From: Neoarius graeffei
Taxonomy: Eukaryota > Chordata > Actinopteri > Siluriformes > Ariidae
Reading direction: 5' to 3'
DNA length: 64,000 bases
Assembly (NCBI RefSeq): GCF_027579695.1
Contig: NC_083583.1
Location: forward strand, 21,507,099 to 21,571,098
The translations under genes were made by a program, and so were the position numbers. The notes under the pieces are model-generated. The model did not search any database. It was given only the letters and a program-made list of their open reading frames with translations, and had not been told where the DNA came from. Below, one piece after another: positions 45,465 to 57,475 of the stretch (positions are counted from its first letter, which is position 1; the number at the start of each line of letters is the position of its first letter).

Positions 45465-45600
45465 TGGAACTTTTGCATGTTCTCCCTGTGTCTAAGTTTC
45501 TTCTGGGTTCTCTGGTTTCCTCGTGACCTCTTAAAAAACCATGTGCAGGAAGGGCCACTCTAAATTGCTCCTTGGTGTGAAGTGTGCATGTGTGCGCGCA
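45465..45600 (+). repeat. old SINE remnant
   Basis: TTGCATGTTCTCCCTGTGTC, TTCTGGGTTCTCTGGTTTCC and CCACTCTAAATTGCTCC align with the body of the tRNA-derived SINE but are strongly diverged. Confidence 0.55.
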
Positions 45601-46199
45601 CATTGGGTCATGTGAAGGAGTGACTGATATTTCTGACGAACCTTGTAAAAGAAATGTATTTATATAAACTGATTAATAAAACATAAATGGAAATTTATTT
45701 AAGGCATTATGTCCAGTAGGAAATCTTAGAAATGAACCTGACCTTAAAAAATCACCTCCAACAGTCTGATACTTCTGACATAAGAGCCGATGAAAATGTG
45801 ACGAAGGTGTGTGTCCTTGTGATCGCAGAAGTCCGGTGATCTGTAAAATACATGCCTAACTATTTCACTAGATCATTTGCTGTTGTATTGTGATTCCATT
45901 AAAATGCATTCCACAATGTGTTATTAGTGTCCTCACAAAATGGTTGACTAATCATCAGTGATTGTGAAACAACTCCATGTTTTATAAATAATAGTAATTC
46001 TTATACAGTCGGAACTATAATTGTCACCTTTTGGTAAAGCTTAGTGTTAATAAAAAAAAAAAAACCCTCCTATCTTTAATTCTAGCATTTTTTTCCCCCC
46101 AAAGGAAAAAAAAATGCATCACCATAATTGACATCCCTAGAAATTCTTATGAACGATATATACATGTAAATGTACTTAGTTCTTTTAAGTACTTTTTTT

Positions 46200-46915
46200 T
46201 TTTTAAAATAGCCATTCCTTGATTTATGAAGGCCAGCATTAAAGGTCCTTGGCAAGGGTCGGAGGTGGAACGTAGAATATCAAGAGCGACCCAAAAAGCG
46301 AATTTAATCTTCCTGGTGTCTAATTTGCACTCAAATTGAATAAAACGGTTAATATACTGGTTTGCGCAAGTTCCGAAGGTTTGTTTACATCTCACTTATG
46401 CGCGCTTTCACCGCCAGGGGACCGTCGTCGTGACGTCATTCAAGCCAAACAGACTGGGAGCAGTTCTGTGTTTACTTGCGAACCGAGCACACGTGTACGG
46501 ACTTTGATCGTGAGAGGTTGTGTAAAATGTCTGAAAGCGATAGCGATTTTGAAGTCGGAACTCTCCAAATTGAATATCGAGGGGTGAAACCATATATGTA
46601 TGAACCTATGGCCGTTGCGAAGCAATCGGTGAATGTGGCTCACTGGTTTGACCGTGCAGCCTCGGAACCGGACAGCGACTCGGCCGAATTGATCGCGGTG
46701 ACCCTGGACCTCAACGAGACTCGCGCTCAAACGATTTATCCTGGTAGTTATGATAAATTCAGGTTATTGAGAAACGATGGAGGCATCATTGTGCTTTATG
46801 TACATACGTATGTACAGCATATGAATATAAATATGGTATATATGTACAGCAGTATGCACATGTATATGCCATATATATATGCTCACACAATGGTATTGTA
46901 TATATTTTTGTAGTT
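46200..46915 (+). pseudogene. N-terminal exon of a multi-copy fish gene, possibly transposon-borne
   Basis: From the ATG at 46527 the frame reads MSESDSDFEVGTLQIEYRGV then KPYMYEPMA, resembling the N-terminus of multi-copy fish proteins annotated as P2X7-like. That identification is from memory and tentative. No cysteine-rich C-terminal exon follows, and the frame runs into low-complexity TATA/CATA sequence. Confidence 0.35.
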
Positions 46916-47743
46916 TGATTGCAGCCTATTATTGCTGTTTTGTTTGAGACGCATCATTTTACAGTATATTTGAATTTCAACATATTTTTAGCAGATTCCT
47001 GTGTGCCAGTACTCTTTAGCACCTGCATTCATTTTATTTAGGGTTTTTTTTTTTTTTTTTAGAAAGCACTTTCTAAGAGCCAATTTATTCAAAAATAAGA
47101 ATAAAGCACAGGTACTTTCTGAATAGTTTAGAGAGAGAGGGTGGGGCAGGGCAGCAACTGTCTGGCATAAGCAGCAGAAACGGCATAAAGACTGTGCTTC
47201 AGTAATAATTTCTACCCAATTCCTTTAGTGAAGGGGGAAAAAAAAATGTAGACCTTACGATACTAGATGGCTTAAGGGCATTAGGGACTTTGTGTGTAAC
47301 CAGCAGCTATGTAACTGAGAACATTCATAAAATGTTTGCTGCTGTGGTGTGTGTGGGTGGTTTTTTTTTTTTTTTATATAAAAGTGCAAGTCCCTTATTT
47401 TTCTCCCTGGATTGAAACAAATTGAGAACCTAGGAGTTGAAATATCTTGTATTGCCTTGATATCAAGCAGTTCTGCACTGATTTGGACTGAGTTTCCCAA
47501 AAGCATCGCAGCACAAAGATAATCGTTAAATGGTAGAGCGAGCAGCACAATGAACACACACACTCCTAGTTAAGATGCTCTTAGCGTTAAGAGGCTTTTG
47601 GGAAATCCACCCAGTTCTAGAAGTGTACCAGGATACTGCTGCCCTACAAACTCAAATTCCAGTTCTAATGTACAAACACATCATGGCATAATAAAAGCTC
47701 GGATTTTTGTGGCCAGCATAAGGCAGATAATCCCAGACGCAAA

Positions 47744-47781
<38 letters not shown>

Positions 47782-47968
47782 ATAATTACTGCAGAACACA
47801 TGTAAAGGTTTTTTTCCCCTGCACTATTGGTCATTTCTTATCTGCCTGAAAACCCATTCAAACTTTCCAAGTGCTACTGAGACTCTGTAGAAAACCCCAG
47901 AAGACCCAGATTGTTGCAGTGTAGGATCAATAATCAGGCTGTTAGTAATTATAAAGCAATCTGCGTTA
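46916..47968. other. intergenic sequence with simple repeats
   Basis: Poly-T runs near 47048 and 47360 and a (TTA)n array at about 47746-47781. Nothing else recognised. Confidence 0.45.
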
Positions 47969-48099
47969 CTATAGAGATCTTGCATGTGACGTCACAGCCG
48001 ATCCAGATTGTGACAGACGCCATCGTGTCGGTCAAACGCCATATTCCGCCTTCTGCTTCTACTTCTGCTTTTACTTCTACCTTTTCTTCTGGAAAACCC

Positions 48100-48520
48100 T
48101 ACTATATACAATTCTACTACAACGGCTGCGGCTACAAGCTCTCCCTACCTGTGCACGTTTTTATGTTTTTTGTGTGTATTTTTGCGTGTTGTTCGTCTGT
48201 ACCGGACTTCAAGATCCACTACAACCGTATGGACTTACTGGACATTGGTTTCCAGCAGAAAATGATGGTTTGTAGCGATTTCCATCGCATGCACAACATT
48301 CCGGACGAGAAAAAAAAAAACAACATTCCGGACGAGACCAGATGGCGAGACCAGCGGGGTCTCCGTGGATTGTTATCGGAAGCAAAGCGAAGGAGGCGGC
48401 GCCGGGAGCCGAAGCAAAAGCGAGGCTACAGGCAGAGCCGGCCTGTTGACTAAGCTCAGAAAACAGCCACTCAAACCTCCACTGCCAAGCCTCTACCTCT
48501 CCAACGCCAGATCCATGTAA
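48100..48520 (+). pseudogene. 5' end of a fish LINE ORF inside the TIR element
   Basis: The frame contains FKIHYNRMDLLDIGFQQK, RMHNIPDE, an arginine-rich tract (KRRRRRREPKQKRGYR) and, one frame on, LRKQPLKPPLPSLYLSNARS, the sequence that precedes the endonuclease of a LINE family I recall from fish. An 18-base segment is duplicated (ACATTCCGGACGAG). Only the 5' part exists, unlike ordinary LINE insertions, which lose the 5' end. Confidence 0.65.
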
Positions 48521-48596
48521 ACAACACGGACGATTTGGAATTACCTTATTCTATAATCGGCTGGTCAGTGCTATACTCAATACTTAAGTGACTTAC

Positions 48597-48910
48597 CCAT
48601 CCAGTGAGGATCCTTTTCTTGTTTACAAGATGCCACATCTGAGTCACTGACAAATCCTGAATTTCTGTAAAGATAACTGTCTAGAGATTTATAAGCACGC
48701 AGTGCTTCACCACTGAACAGCGAGGGAAAGTGAATGAGGTAATCATACACGTCCGGGTATTCCGCTGGCAGTTCAAAATCCGGTCGTGAAAACTCCGTCC
48801 GGAAAGCCATAAGGGTCACAAATCTGTAGATCGTTTATTTTAGACATATATCTAGTTATCTGTTCATTAGAAAAATGAGCCGTGTAGTCCGTCGGTTGAA
48901 ATTGATCCAT
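48597..48910 (-). pseudogene. YqaJ-transposon-like N-terminal exon, frameshifted
   Basis: From the ATG at 48910 MDQFQPTDYTAHFSNEQITR runs to CDPYGFPDG, then a one-base shift leads to YPDVYDYLIHFPSLFSGEAL and RAYKSLDSYLY, ending at a GTAAGT donor. The AYKSLD-Y box is typical of multi-copy fish proteins with a YqaJ nuclease domain. Only this first exon is present. Confidence 0.65.
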
Positions 48911-49004
48911 TCTGTACACGAGTGCAGCAGTATTCAGCGGTGTTTTTGACCGACACGATGGCGGTTGTGTACTTTCCGGTCACGTGACTGCAAGATCTCT
49001 ATAG

Positions 49005-50532
49005 GCTGAATGAACTATGTTTATTTGTTGGGTCGAGTTTGTAGCATGGTTGGTTTTAGTTGTGAAACTAAATTTAGGCTGCTGTTAATGAAGAACACTA
49101 AAAATGTATTGTGCCGAAGGCGCTGTGCCCGTTTTTGCCTTCACTCATAAACGATGCAGTATTTAATTCTTTTATCAGTTTGTACCAGCAGTAACCAAAG
49201 GAACCAAAAAATTAAGTGTTCATTTACACATTTAGCCATGTCCTTTGCAATTCTTAGAAGTACATTTGATAAAGCCAGACCATTCAATTTTTTTTTTATT
49301 GCAAACCAGGCCTTTTGATAAGCCTTAATGTGTAATCTTAGTTAAAGTCATCAGAACATTCCCAGTGTATTTTATACCCATTTTTGTGCCATTTGGTTTC
49401 TCAATCATTAATTTTGTGTTTAACAATTGTGTAGTCAGCACACTGTGTTAGAATGCAGTCACATGTACAACCCTGGTGCTTAAATGTGAGTATGGCAGAG
49501 TGTATTATTGTTGCAAGTGTTTCAGTGATGACCCAGTGGCATTAACAGCACTGCTGTTCCCATCGTAAGGGTTTTTAATTTTTTTTCCCTCCCCCAGACA
49601 AACTGTATTAACACTGTATTAAGACTTTGAAATGAAAAGTGAAACAGGGAATGGCCACTAAGCAGAAGTAGTTACCAGCCCCTGCTTTTTTTTTCTTTTT
49701 TAAACCTTTTAAGCCAGTAAACACAAGGCTTTTGTGCCTTGATATTTTATAGTGCCATCATGTGAACTAATCATTTAAGAGATTTTCTTTTATAGTATTT
49801 TTTTTTTGTATTTGTACAGTGGCTTGGTGATAATGGTGTTACTATAAGTTGATATTGTATTAAATAAGCCCTTCAACCAAATTTGTTAGCCTTAGTCACA
49901 TTACTCATGCTAAAATATAGGCAAGGAATTAATCATAGGTAATATTTTAATTATGCTTTTTTTTTTTTTTTTTTTTTTTTTTTAAGTTGAGCATTTCATG
50001 TTTTTACAAATCAGAATCCAAAATAGTCTTCACAATGGGTTAGAATCATAGAAGGGTTTTAGATTTAACATATTGAAAGTAGGCACTGATCAAAAGGCTA
50101 ATCGACAAAATACTGATTTCAGTTAAACACTTTCTAGAACTTTCCCTTCTAGAAAACATGGCTCAGAAAAGGGCTTCGTTTCAAGCCAGCTGGATGTGAA
50201 CAAAGTTCTGATTTTATATAGTGTTTGGAGAAGTGCCATGGAGTCAACTTTACAGTTCAAGCAGTATAGTCATCATTTATGTTTTTCCTCCCACAGTTCA
50301 GTATTTTCAGAGTTTGATAATCATTCAATTTAAACAGCAAATCAAATCACAACTGTTCATAATAGACAAACGACGTGTGATTGTGTAAGCGTATGTTACA
50401 GTTATTCATTGATCTTTTTAAAGTGCAGATATACAGCTGCTACATATCACGTGGATTCCTCCTGGTGGAATAAACAAATTCCTGTGGCAGGTGGACTGAG
50501 ACCAAGGTGTTGAGTGAGTGAGAATGGGGAAT
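49005..50532 (-). other. 3' flank and probable 3' UTR of mfn1
   Basis: Downstream of the mfn1 stop on the minus strand. No ORF. Possible AATAAA signal (minus strand) near 49296-49301, which would give a UTR of about 1.2 kb. Long T runs at 49958-49983 could be a retroposon tail. Confidence 0.4.
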
Positions 50533-50602
50533 TCAGTTCTGTGGCTGGAGATACTGGCTTGTGAAACTCTCCAGTTGCCTCTCCAAATCTGTGGCCTTGT
50601 GT
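50533..50602 (-). CDS. mfn1: mfn1 coding exon 17 with stop
   Basis: After TTCCAG: HKATDLERQLESFTSQYLQ then PQN and TGA at 50535-50533. It matches the mitofusin C-terminus (mfn2 ends in a similar QYLQP). Confidence 0.94.
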
Positions 50603-51029
50603 CTGGAAGAACAAAAAGGAAAAAAAAAGTTCAACAAGTACCAGGAGTTCAGACTACTTGCAGCCTGGCCCACCTTTAGCTGTCCACAACAAAATGCAAA
50701 GGAAGATATGTTTTAAGATAAAAAAAAAAAAGAGACATTTTACCCACTTAATGCAGATACAACTTGACAGTTATAGGCCTTTTTGTTTGAGTTACTGATG
50801 TTTGGATTAAACCTATTCTAGTCAAAAGATTAAGAACCCTTCATTGAGTTTGTATAGTTGTGATTTTCAAATATGCCAAAATGGGGGGAAAAAAAAAAAA
50901 AGGGAGACAAAACTAATTTCAATTTGCAAAGCTTATGGAAGGAGGGTAACATTGTAAAGATTTACCAACTAAGATCTGTGCACAGATCGCTGTTATTAAT
51001 GTAATGTTTAAAAAAAATATTTTTGGGGG

Positions 51030-51186
51030 GCTTTTTTCACCTTTATTGGATAGGACAGTGTAGAGACAGGAAATGAGCGGGAGAGAGAGATGGGGAGGGA
51101 TCGGGAAATGACCTCGGGTCGGAATCGAACCCGGGTCCCCGGATTTATGGTATGCCGCCTTATCCACCTGAGCCACGATGCCCCCA
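51030..51186 (-). mobile_element. second tRNA-derived SINE family
   Basis: On the minus strand GGGGGCATCGTGGCTCAGG (A box), CCGGGTTCGATTCC (B box), then CATTTCCCGATCCCTCC and a tail AATAAAGGTGAAAAAAG. It is a short fish SINE unrelated in body to the GAGAT-tailed family. Lies in the last mfn1 intron. Confidence 0.8.
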
Positions 51187-51233
51187 ATGTTTATTATTAA
51201 TTGATTTATTGTTCTAAAAAGTTGTGTGCTAAC

Positions 51234-51368
51234 TTAAGTGATTTGGAGCTCCTCTGGACTGTTTCTAGCTGCTGGATCTTTGTCGTCAGCCGGCTGATTT
51301 CACTTTCCAGGTCCTGTTGGGTTATATCCACCTGCTGGCACAGCCTGTCAAACGTGCTGGCTATCTCC
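51234..51368 (-). CDS. mfn1: mfn1 coding exon 16 (coiled coil)
   Basis: (Q)EIASTFDRLCQQVDITQQDL then ESEISRLTTKIQQLET and SSKSLK. Heptad-like hydrophobic spacing fits HR2. Donor GTTAGC is weak, but the frame to exon 17 is exact. Confidence 0.92.
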
Positions 51369-51543
51369 CTGCATGGCACAAACCATCACTCACAACTGTG
51401 TACAACCAAATTAACATCTTTATCACAGAATACAAAAAAAAAACAAAACACACCAACCTCAATTCCAGAAGAACCCCCCCCCCACAAGTGGTTATTCTTG
51501 AGTGGCCTGTTCAGTATTTAAGTTGATAAATACGGTTACTTAC

Positions 51544-51740
51544 TGCTGCACTTGCCGGCTGCAATTTGAACTGGTGAAACTGACGATCATCTGGAGTTTC
51601 TCGGTGGCGTAATCTACAAACTGCTTTTTCAGTGCTCTCTCCTTAGCCTTGGTGGTCCAAGTGAGTTTCTCGAATAAATACACCATACCATAAAGACTCA
51701 TGGATACAGCGATGACTTTCCAGCCCATCATCGTCCATAC
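51544..51740 (-). CDS. mfn1: mfn1 coding exon 15 (second TM helix and start of coiled coil)
   Basis: [20 protein letters not shown] then [16 protein letters not shown]. The hydrophobic run is the second half of the membrane hairpin; [15 protein letters not shown] begins the C-terminal helical part. Confidence 0.94.
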
Positions 51741-51799
51741 CTGTTACAAAGACAAATGGGTTGATTATAATACTGTGACCTTAAGCCATGGGTAATGAG

Positions 51800-51950
51800 C
51801 AAGGAATAAATATAATGGGGCATGCTGTTATGGGAAAGTAATCCACAACTGGGTGGCATGGCATGGAGTTACTGTTCCCACCCTGGATTATTTTTTCTAT
51901 AACACCACCTTCTGGAATGTATTATTCCTCTTACATCACAATAAGACAAA
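51800..51950 (+). repeat. dispersed repeat family D fragment
   Basis: GGGCATGCTGTTATGGGAAAGTAATC and GTATTATTCCTCTT flank a short core. In the mfn1 intron. Confidence 0.5.
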
Positions 51951-52093
51951 AATGTAGAGAATTCAACAGTGCTGTGATATAAGCTGACAAAAAAAACAAC
52001 AAAAGAGTACCGCTAAAAAAAAAAGCAAATGTACAACACATTCTTTGTAAGATCATTGGACTTTACACACTGTTGGATTAATATGTTACCCAC

Positions 52094-52288
52094 CACTCCC
52101 CCCAAGATGACCACGCTCATGGAAATGTGTGAGGTGAGGGAAGCCAGATTTCCAACCCTAGACGACATCATGAGCTCCTCCTGGTTCATCACAGCCTGAG
52201 GTTGGTTCAGAGTAGCCACAGCAGCTCTAGGGGGTGGAGCCTGTGCAATGGCACCGCTTCCTGGAGTAGTGGCCAAAGGACGTGTGAG
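52094..52288 (-). CDS. mfn1: mfn1 coding exon 14 (first TM helix)
   Basis: 65 codons. A variable Pro/Ala-rich linker (about residues 550-584), then NQEELMMSSRVGNLASLTS and HISMSVVILGGV, the first membrane helix. Confidence 0.93.
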
Positions 52289-52434
52289 CTGAGACCGACA
52301 AATGAGAGAGAAAAAGCTTGTGAGAAGGGGTTCCTCAGTGGCATGTGACAAGCGTAACAAAAGGGTAATAGTGTTCATACAGGCTAATTTACGAATGACA
52401 TTTTTATAGGACTGAGCCATAAATATGAGATTAC

Positions 52435-52655
52435 CTGGAGGTTTTGATCCACCAGCATGAGGGCACGCTTGGCATTGGCTGGGCCGAGGAAACGGTTGAC
52501 CAGAGCAGTCCAGCCAAGAGAGAATTGAAACTCAATGTTCTCCTGGAAATCAGCACAGAGGATTGTGCAGTTCAGGTCATAACTGAGGTCAAACTTTCTG
52601 GAAGGAATGTGGATTTGGCTCTGAACATCAGGGGGCAGTAAAGGCTGCAAACATT
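52435..52655 (-). CDS. mfn1: mfn1 coding exon 13
   Basis: (E)[39 protein letters not shown] and [15 protein letters not shown], all strongly conserved mitofusin stretches. FDLSYDLN resembles mfn1 more than mfn2. Confidence 0.94.
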
Positions 52656-52849
52656 CTGTTAGCACAGGGGGCAAGAGAAGATCATTAGAGGACAATGTCC
52701 TTCAGTGCTGGTGTGCAGCATGTGCTGTCTCTCATGTGATGAAATTGCATAAGAATAGAACATGTAAAATTATCTATTCTGCAGATAAGTTGTCACCATG
52801 ATCATTCATATACGGACCCTTGGTTAATCAATAACAGCTGCTGTACCAA

Positions 52850-53450
52850 ATCTCTTAATATGAGGAAGCCGGCCAATAAACAATTACATTTTATACCACA
52901 GCACTGTTGAATTCACAAGGTGTTATTTAATCTCCTATAAAAGCAGGAAAATGTCTTCATCATTGTTTTTATAGTAACAATTTTCATTTAGCCTGTATGT
53001 TTGACACGCCATATAAATTGATTAAACAATGTGTATATCTGTTAATACGGTTACATTTTCTGTAAGGAGACATTTATATAACGAGCTTTGTAACAGACAG
53101 AGGTAAAGCTGTGGTATTTTTGTCAAAGTAATGTCAAGATAAAGAAAATAAGGGTAGTGAGGGAATGATTGTTTATAGCTGTTACAATGCAAGTAACAGT
53201 ACACAAAACAAGTTGTTTCATGGACATTCCACAACATTAAACATAAAAGAATAAAATATGTCAGAAACTGCTGTGGTATAATAGGAATAAAACACTTTAT
53301 GATGGAAAATAATCAACTTCAATGTGATAGCAGTAACACTGCTTCATGTTGTACTGCATCACACCATCTGTCACTGACTATTTTATTATAAAACCACACC
53401 GTGGTGTGTTTTATTCCTGACACAATACACTTTTGTACGTTTGTAACATA
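52850..53450 (+). repeat. dispersed repeat family D, long diverged copy
   Basis: CTGCATCACACCATCTGTCAC, GGAATAAAACACTTTATGATGG and GTGGTGTGTTTTATTCCTG recur as in the other copies. In the mfn1 intron between exons 12 and 13. Confidence 0.5.
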
Positions 53451-53502
53451 ATTAATAAAATAAGTCTCATTTTAGTTGATTTTCGTTACAATAGGCACAC
53501 AC

Positions 53503-53605
53503 CGATCATTTCTTTCTGAGAGGACTGCACAGAAGCGTTGACTGCATCAGAGCAGCGGAAAGCCAGGTTCTTTCCCATTCCCTTTTCCACATGATTAAGC
53601 AGATC
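53503..53605 (-). CDS. mfn1: mfn1 coding exon 12
   Basis: DLLNHVEKGMGKNLAFRCSD then AVNASVQSSQKEMI plus one base. Equivalent to the HIEDGMGRNLADRC region of mammalian mfn1. Confidence 0.93.
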
Positions 53606-53712
53606 CTGAGAAACAGATTTGCACATTTTGTAAAATTTATACAAGACAAATTTTCCTTGAAAATAAAAAAAAATTACACAAACTTTCTCCTTAGTATAAA
53701 TGTAGTAAAAAT

Positions 53713-54076
53713 TATCCATCCATCCATTATCTGTAACCGCTTATCCTGTGTTGGGTTGCGGGCAAGCTGGAGCCTACCCCAGCTGACTATGGGCGAGAGG
53801 CAGGGTACACCCTGGACAAGTCATCAGATCATCACAGGGCTGACATACTGTATAGAGACAAACATTCACACCTACGGTCAATTTAGAGCCACCAATTAGC
53901 CTAACCTGCATGTCTTTGGACTGTGGGGGAAACCGGAGTACCCAGAGGAAACCCACATAGACATGGGGAGAACGTGCAAACTCCGTACTGAAAGGCCTCC
54001 GTCAGCCACTGGGCTCGAACCCAGAACCTTCTTGCTGTGAGGTGACAGTGCTAACCACTACACCACCGTGCTGCCG
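53713..54076 (-). mobile_element. older tRNA-derived SINE
   Basis: Complete but diverged copy (CATCCATCCATTATCTGTAACCG tail region, GTGCTGCCG head). Confidence 0.82.
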
Positions 54077-54098
54077 TAGTCAAAATTAATATATATAA

Positions 54099-54666
54099 TT
54101 CTATTCACAGTCACTGGATATGAGCAATCGCGCGCTCTGATTAGCCCCTCTAATGCTAGGCTATCAGCTCATATACCACGAGTAGAGAAAAACAAAATGG
54201 CGGCGCATGCTGCTGAATCAACCGAGGACGAAATAAAAACTCTACTTGAAAACAAAGCCCCCCAAAAAGTATTTAAAAGAATCAGAACTCGCTAAAAGAA
54301 TATAGTCCCCCCCAAATATCTCTTGTTCCACATTCCAGCTCAGTCAGTGGCAGTAATGGACCTTTAAGTTGGTTTGCCAACCACCAAAAAAAAAACCTAA
54401 AGAAGGAACCCCCCAAACAAAACAATAAAAAAAAAAAAGCAGCAACAAAATATGGAATAAAAGTATTTGATGGCAAGAACGTATCTTTTTTTTTTCCCCA
54501 AGAATTATTATAGCAGCATTTTTCACAAATTGATACTGCCATTTCGCCGGTTTGTTTACATTCTAAGCGGAAATGATTTGGTCCAGTGTTTTGTATAAAA
54601 TATTTTGTATCGAATTTGCAAAAAATAAAAATGCTGTTTCTCAAAATCCAGTGAATGTGAATAGAA
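54099..54666. mobile_element. non-autonomous TIR element with a short 5' exon
   Basis: TTCTATTCACAGTCACTGGATAT pairs with ATCCAGTGAATGTGAATAGAA. On the plus strand an ATG at 54201 gives MAAHAAESTEDEIKTLLENK and stops after RIRTR, resembling the start of multi-copy fish transposon proteins. 54340-54410 contains a LINE-like tail (GGCAGTAATGGACCTTTAAG). Confidence 0.65.
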
Positions 54667-54883
54667 TAAAACAATTATTCTACTCAATCTCGCCGTACAT
54701 GGTTTAGAGCTGACGAGGCATGTCAGCTCATGTATGACTTGATTTCGTGAAATAACTTAAATGGAAATTAAGTGTCTGAAATTTGCTAGTTTAGTTGTAT
54801 ACTAAACCCACAGGGGTAAAGCAGCCAACAAATGAAGGAAGGTTATAGCCTTCATGTCTAAATCATTACAGATTCGGGGGTTT

Positions 54884-55236
54884 TCTCATCTCATTATCTG
54901 TAGCCGCTTTATCCTGTTCTACAGGGTCGCAGGCAAGCTGGAGCCTATCCCAGCTGACTACGGGCGAGAAGTGGGGTACACCCTGGACAAGTCGCCAGGT
55001 CATCACAGGGCTGACACATAGACACAGACAACCATTCACACTCACATTCACACCTACGGTCAATTTAGAGTCACCAGTAACCTAACCTGCATGTCTTTGG
55101 ACTGTGGGGGAAACCCACACGGACATGGGGAGAACATGCAAACTCTGCACAGAAAGGCCCTCGCCGGCCACGGAGCTCGAACCCAGGCCTTCTTGCTGTG
55201 AGGCGACAGCGCTAACCACTACACCACCGTGCCGCC
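54884..55236 (-). mobile_element. tRNA-derived SINE, minus strand
   Basis: Nearly full length, with a deletion of CGGAGCACCCGGAGGAAAC in the body. Confidence 0.9.
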
Positions 55237-55634
55237 TTCGCGGGTTTTTTTAAATACATAAAACGTTTCCTAAAATAGCACAATAAGTCAGCTTTAAAAT
55301 GTTAAATATCAAACTCAGTCTATTGTACCACTGGAATCATTGCTTCAAGGTGGTGCTACCTACTGTATTTAGCTCTATGATGTCCTTTTGTGTTTTTTTA
55401 TTTTTTATATAAAAGTGTATGTGTAATAGTGTTCAGAAACTATGTTAGCAAGTCTGTCTGAATTACTCATGAAAAACTGGAACCTCTACGTAACATTAGG
55501 CTTATAGCTCCAGTGCCAGCTACCAAAAAGCAACCACTGGACACCAAACTAGTCTTGGCTAAAGAACTATATAAGAAGTAACGGAACTTTGGTATTTTAA
55601 GTACTTTAAATTTAAGGCTTACTGAAATGTATTT

Positions 55635-56010
55635 AGGGCGGCACGGTGGTGTAGTGGTTAGCGCTGTCGCCTCACAGCAAGAAGGTCCGGGTTTGAGCCC
55701 CGTGGCCGGCGAGGGCCTTTCTGTGTGGAGTTTGCATGTTCTCCCCGTGTCCGCGTGGGTTTCCTCTGGGTGCTCCGGTTTCCCCCACAGTCCAAAGACA
55801 TGCAGGTTAGGATAACTGGTGACTCTAAATTGACCGTAGGTGTGAATGTGAGTGTGAATGGTTGTCTGTGTCCATATGTCAGCCCTGTGATGACCTGGCG
55901 ACTTGTCCAGGGTGTACCCCGCCTTTCGCTCGTAGTCAGCTGGGATAGGCTCCAGCTTGCCTGCGACCCTGTAGAACAGGATAAAGCGGCTACAGATAAT
56001 GAGATGAGAA
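55635..56010 (+). mobile_element. tRNA-derived SINE, plus strand
   Basis: Full-length copy 109 bp from mfn1 exon 11, within the intron between exons 11 and 12. Confidence 0.92.
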
Positions 56011-56118
56011 TGATGAAATTTATTGAGACCTTGCGCTTATAAGGAGAACATAAGCTAATTTAGATGCAGCAATACGCACAAGCTCTCCTGAAATGTGTCC
56101 AAGAGAAGATCAACTCAC

Positions 56119-56223
56119 TGATTTGTAGATCTTTAACACGTGAGAAGATGGGTGGAAGTCTGAACGAAACTCATCTACGAGCACTGAGAGTCGACAGATC
56201 TCCTCTGCCATGGCATTTGATAC
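56119..56223 (-). CDS. mfn1: mfn1 coding exon 11
   Basis: 35 codons: [20 protein letters not shown] then [21 protein letters not shown] donor. Confidence 0.94.
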
Positions 56224-56322
56224 CTGGTACAGACAGACAGACAGACAGACAGACATTCAATAACCGTCTATAGTCTGTTCTAGATCACTTTCAATATTAG
56301 TGCTGCATTTTGCCATTTCTAC

Positions 56323-56449
56323 CTGGTTGGCCACCTGCTCTGAGACCATCTTAATTTTCTTTTCGATATCCTCAGTGAGAGGCTTGAGCTGATTTCGAAC
56401 AAACTCCAAGCGGTCCTTCAGATACTCTTTCTCCTCCAGAGAGGCCACC
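56323..56449 (-). CDS. mfn1: mfn1 coding exon 10 (HR1 region)
   Basis: VASLEEKEYLKDRLEFVRNQ then LKPLTEDIEKKIKMVSEQVA. Coiled-coil-like helix, equivalent to heptad region 1. Confidence 0.93.
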
Positions 56450-56666
56450 CTAATAACGGTTACAAAGCTCATCACAGGTACATCTTGCTGCTTATGAATC
56501 ATGCATATACACAACTGAATACAAACCAGCTCTTTATAACAGAGACATAATGCATGATTGCAATATTAAATTATGCTCCGAATTTCACAGTGGCCTGTCG
56601 AAATAAGTTAGAACCAGCTATGCCAGAGTGAAACTCAGAAGACAGAACTAAAGAAAGTGAGCCCAC

Positions 56667-56788
56667 CTCTTCTCAGCAGCAGCAATGTGGATCTGATCCA
56701 TGATGTCTTTAACACTTTCAGTGATCTGCTTTGCCCTGATTGTGTGCTGCTCAAACTTTGTTTTCACTACTGACTGCGAGATACACTC
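56667..56788 (-). CDS. mfn1: mfn1 coding exon 9
   Basis: [20 protein letters not shown] then [20 protein letters not shown], highly conserved. Acceptor CTCGCAG; preceded by intron 8 with a GC donor. Confidence 0.94.
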
Positions 56789-57475
56789 CTGCGAGGCCAC
56801 ATGCATGTGTTACTGGGATGAGCGGCACTTTAAGGGGCGAGATACTGACCTGCTGCTCCGGCTCGTCCCAAACAAAGGAAGAGGATGAGGAGAAAGTTCA
56901 GCAGCAGGTCTGCACCATCGCAGTGTCATGCTTCACCTCACAGTAACTTACAGTAAATAAAATGCAAAAGCATACATTCAAATCAGGTCAAAGATAAAAG
57001 TAAAAAAGACTTAAAGATCACATATCACAATCTGGAACAGAAATTAAATGATATCAAAAACAAAATAATGAACAGATGCTCAACACTATTTTCTGAACAA
57101 TAAGTTGGTCATATTGTGTGTGAGGGGCTCCCTGCTCAATTCTATCTGCTTGAACATATTATGTAGCAATATTTCATGCAATTCACTTTATAATATTGAT
57201 ATGGTGATAAACTAAGTCACCATACACTATTCTGATAGATGCCAGGATCATCAGTATTTTTATAACTCTGATGTAGCACATTAGCTGCTAAAATTTATAG
57301 GAAATCTTAAAAAAAAACAAAAAAAAACTTTATTTATATAGACGTTAAAGTATCGCAAAACTTAGTTTTTCACATTTTAAAAAAATCTAATTTGCTGGTA
57401 GTTTGTTAGCAAACCTATATATCGCATCATATAGTCCATCACAGAAACATATTTGAGTATCGTATGATATTTTTG

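Larger units (their letters stand above)
47969..49004. mobile_element. TIR element carrying a YqaJ-transposon-like exon and LINE 5' sequence
   Basis: CTATAGAGATCTTGCA (47969-47984) and its exact inverse TGCAAGATCTCTATAG (48989-49004) are the tips of TIRs of about 65 bp that also share GCCATCGTGTCGGTCAAA. One strand encodes a transposon-type exon (48910-48597), the other a LINE-like leader (48100-48520). Confidence 0.8.

Noticed and set aside
54282..54674. Minus-strand 130-residue ORF in the TIR element
   Set aside because: Low-complexity Phe/Leu-rich translation of A-rich tracts with no recognisable domain.
56700..56946. Plus-strand ORFs over mfn1 exon 9
   Set aside because: They are antisense shadows of a clearly conserved minus-strand exon.
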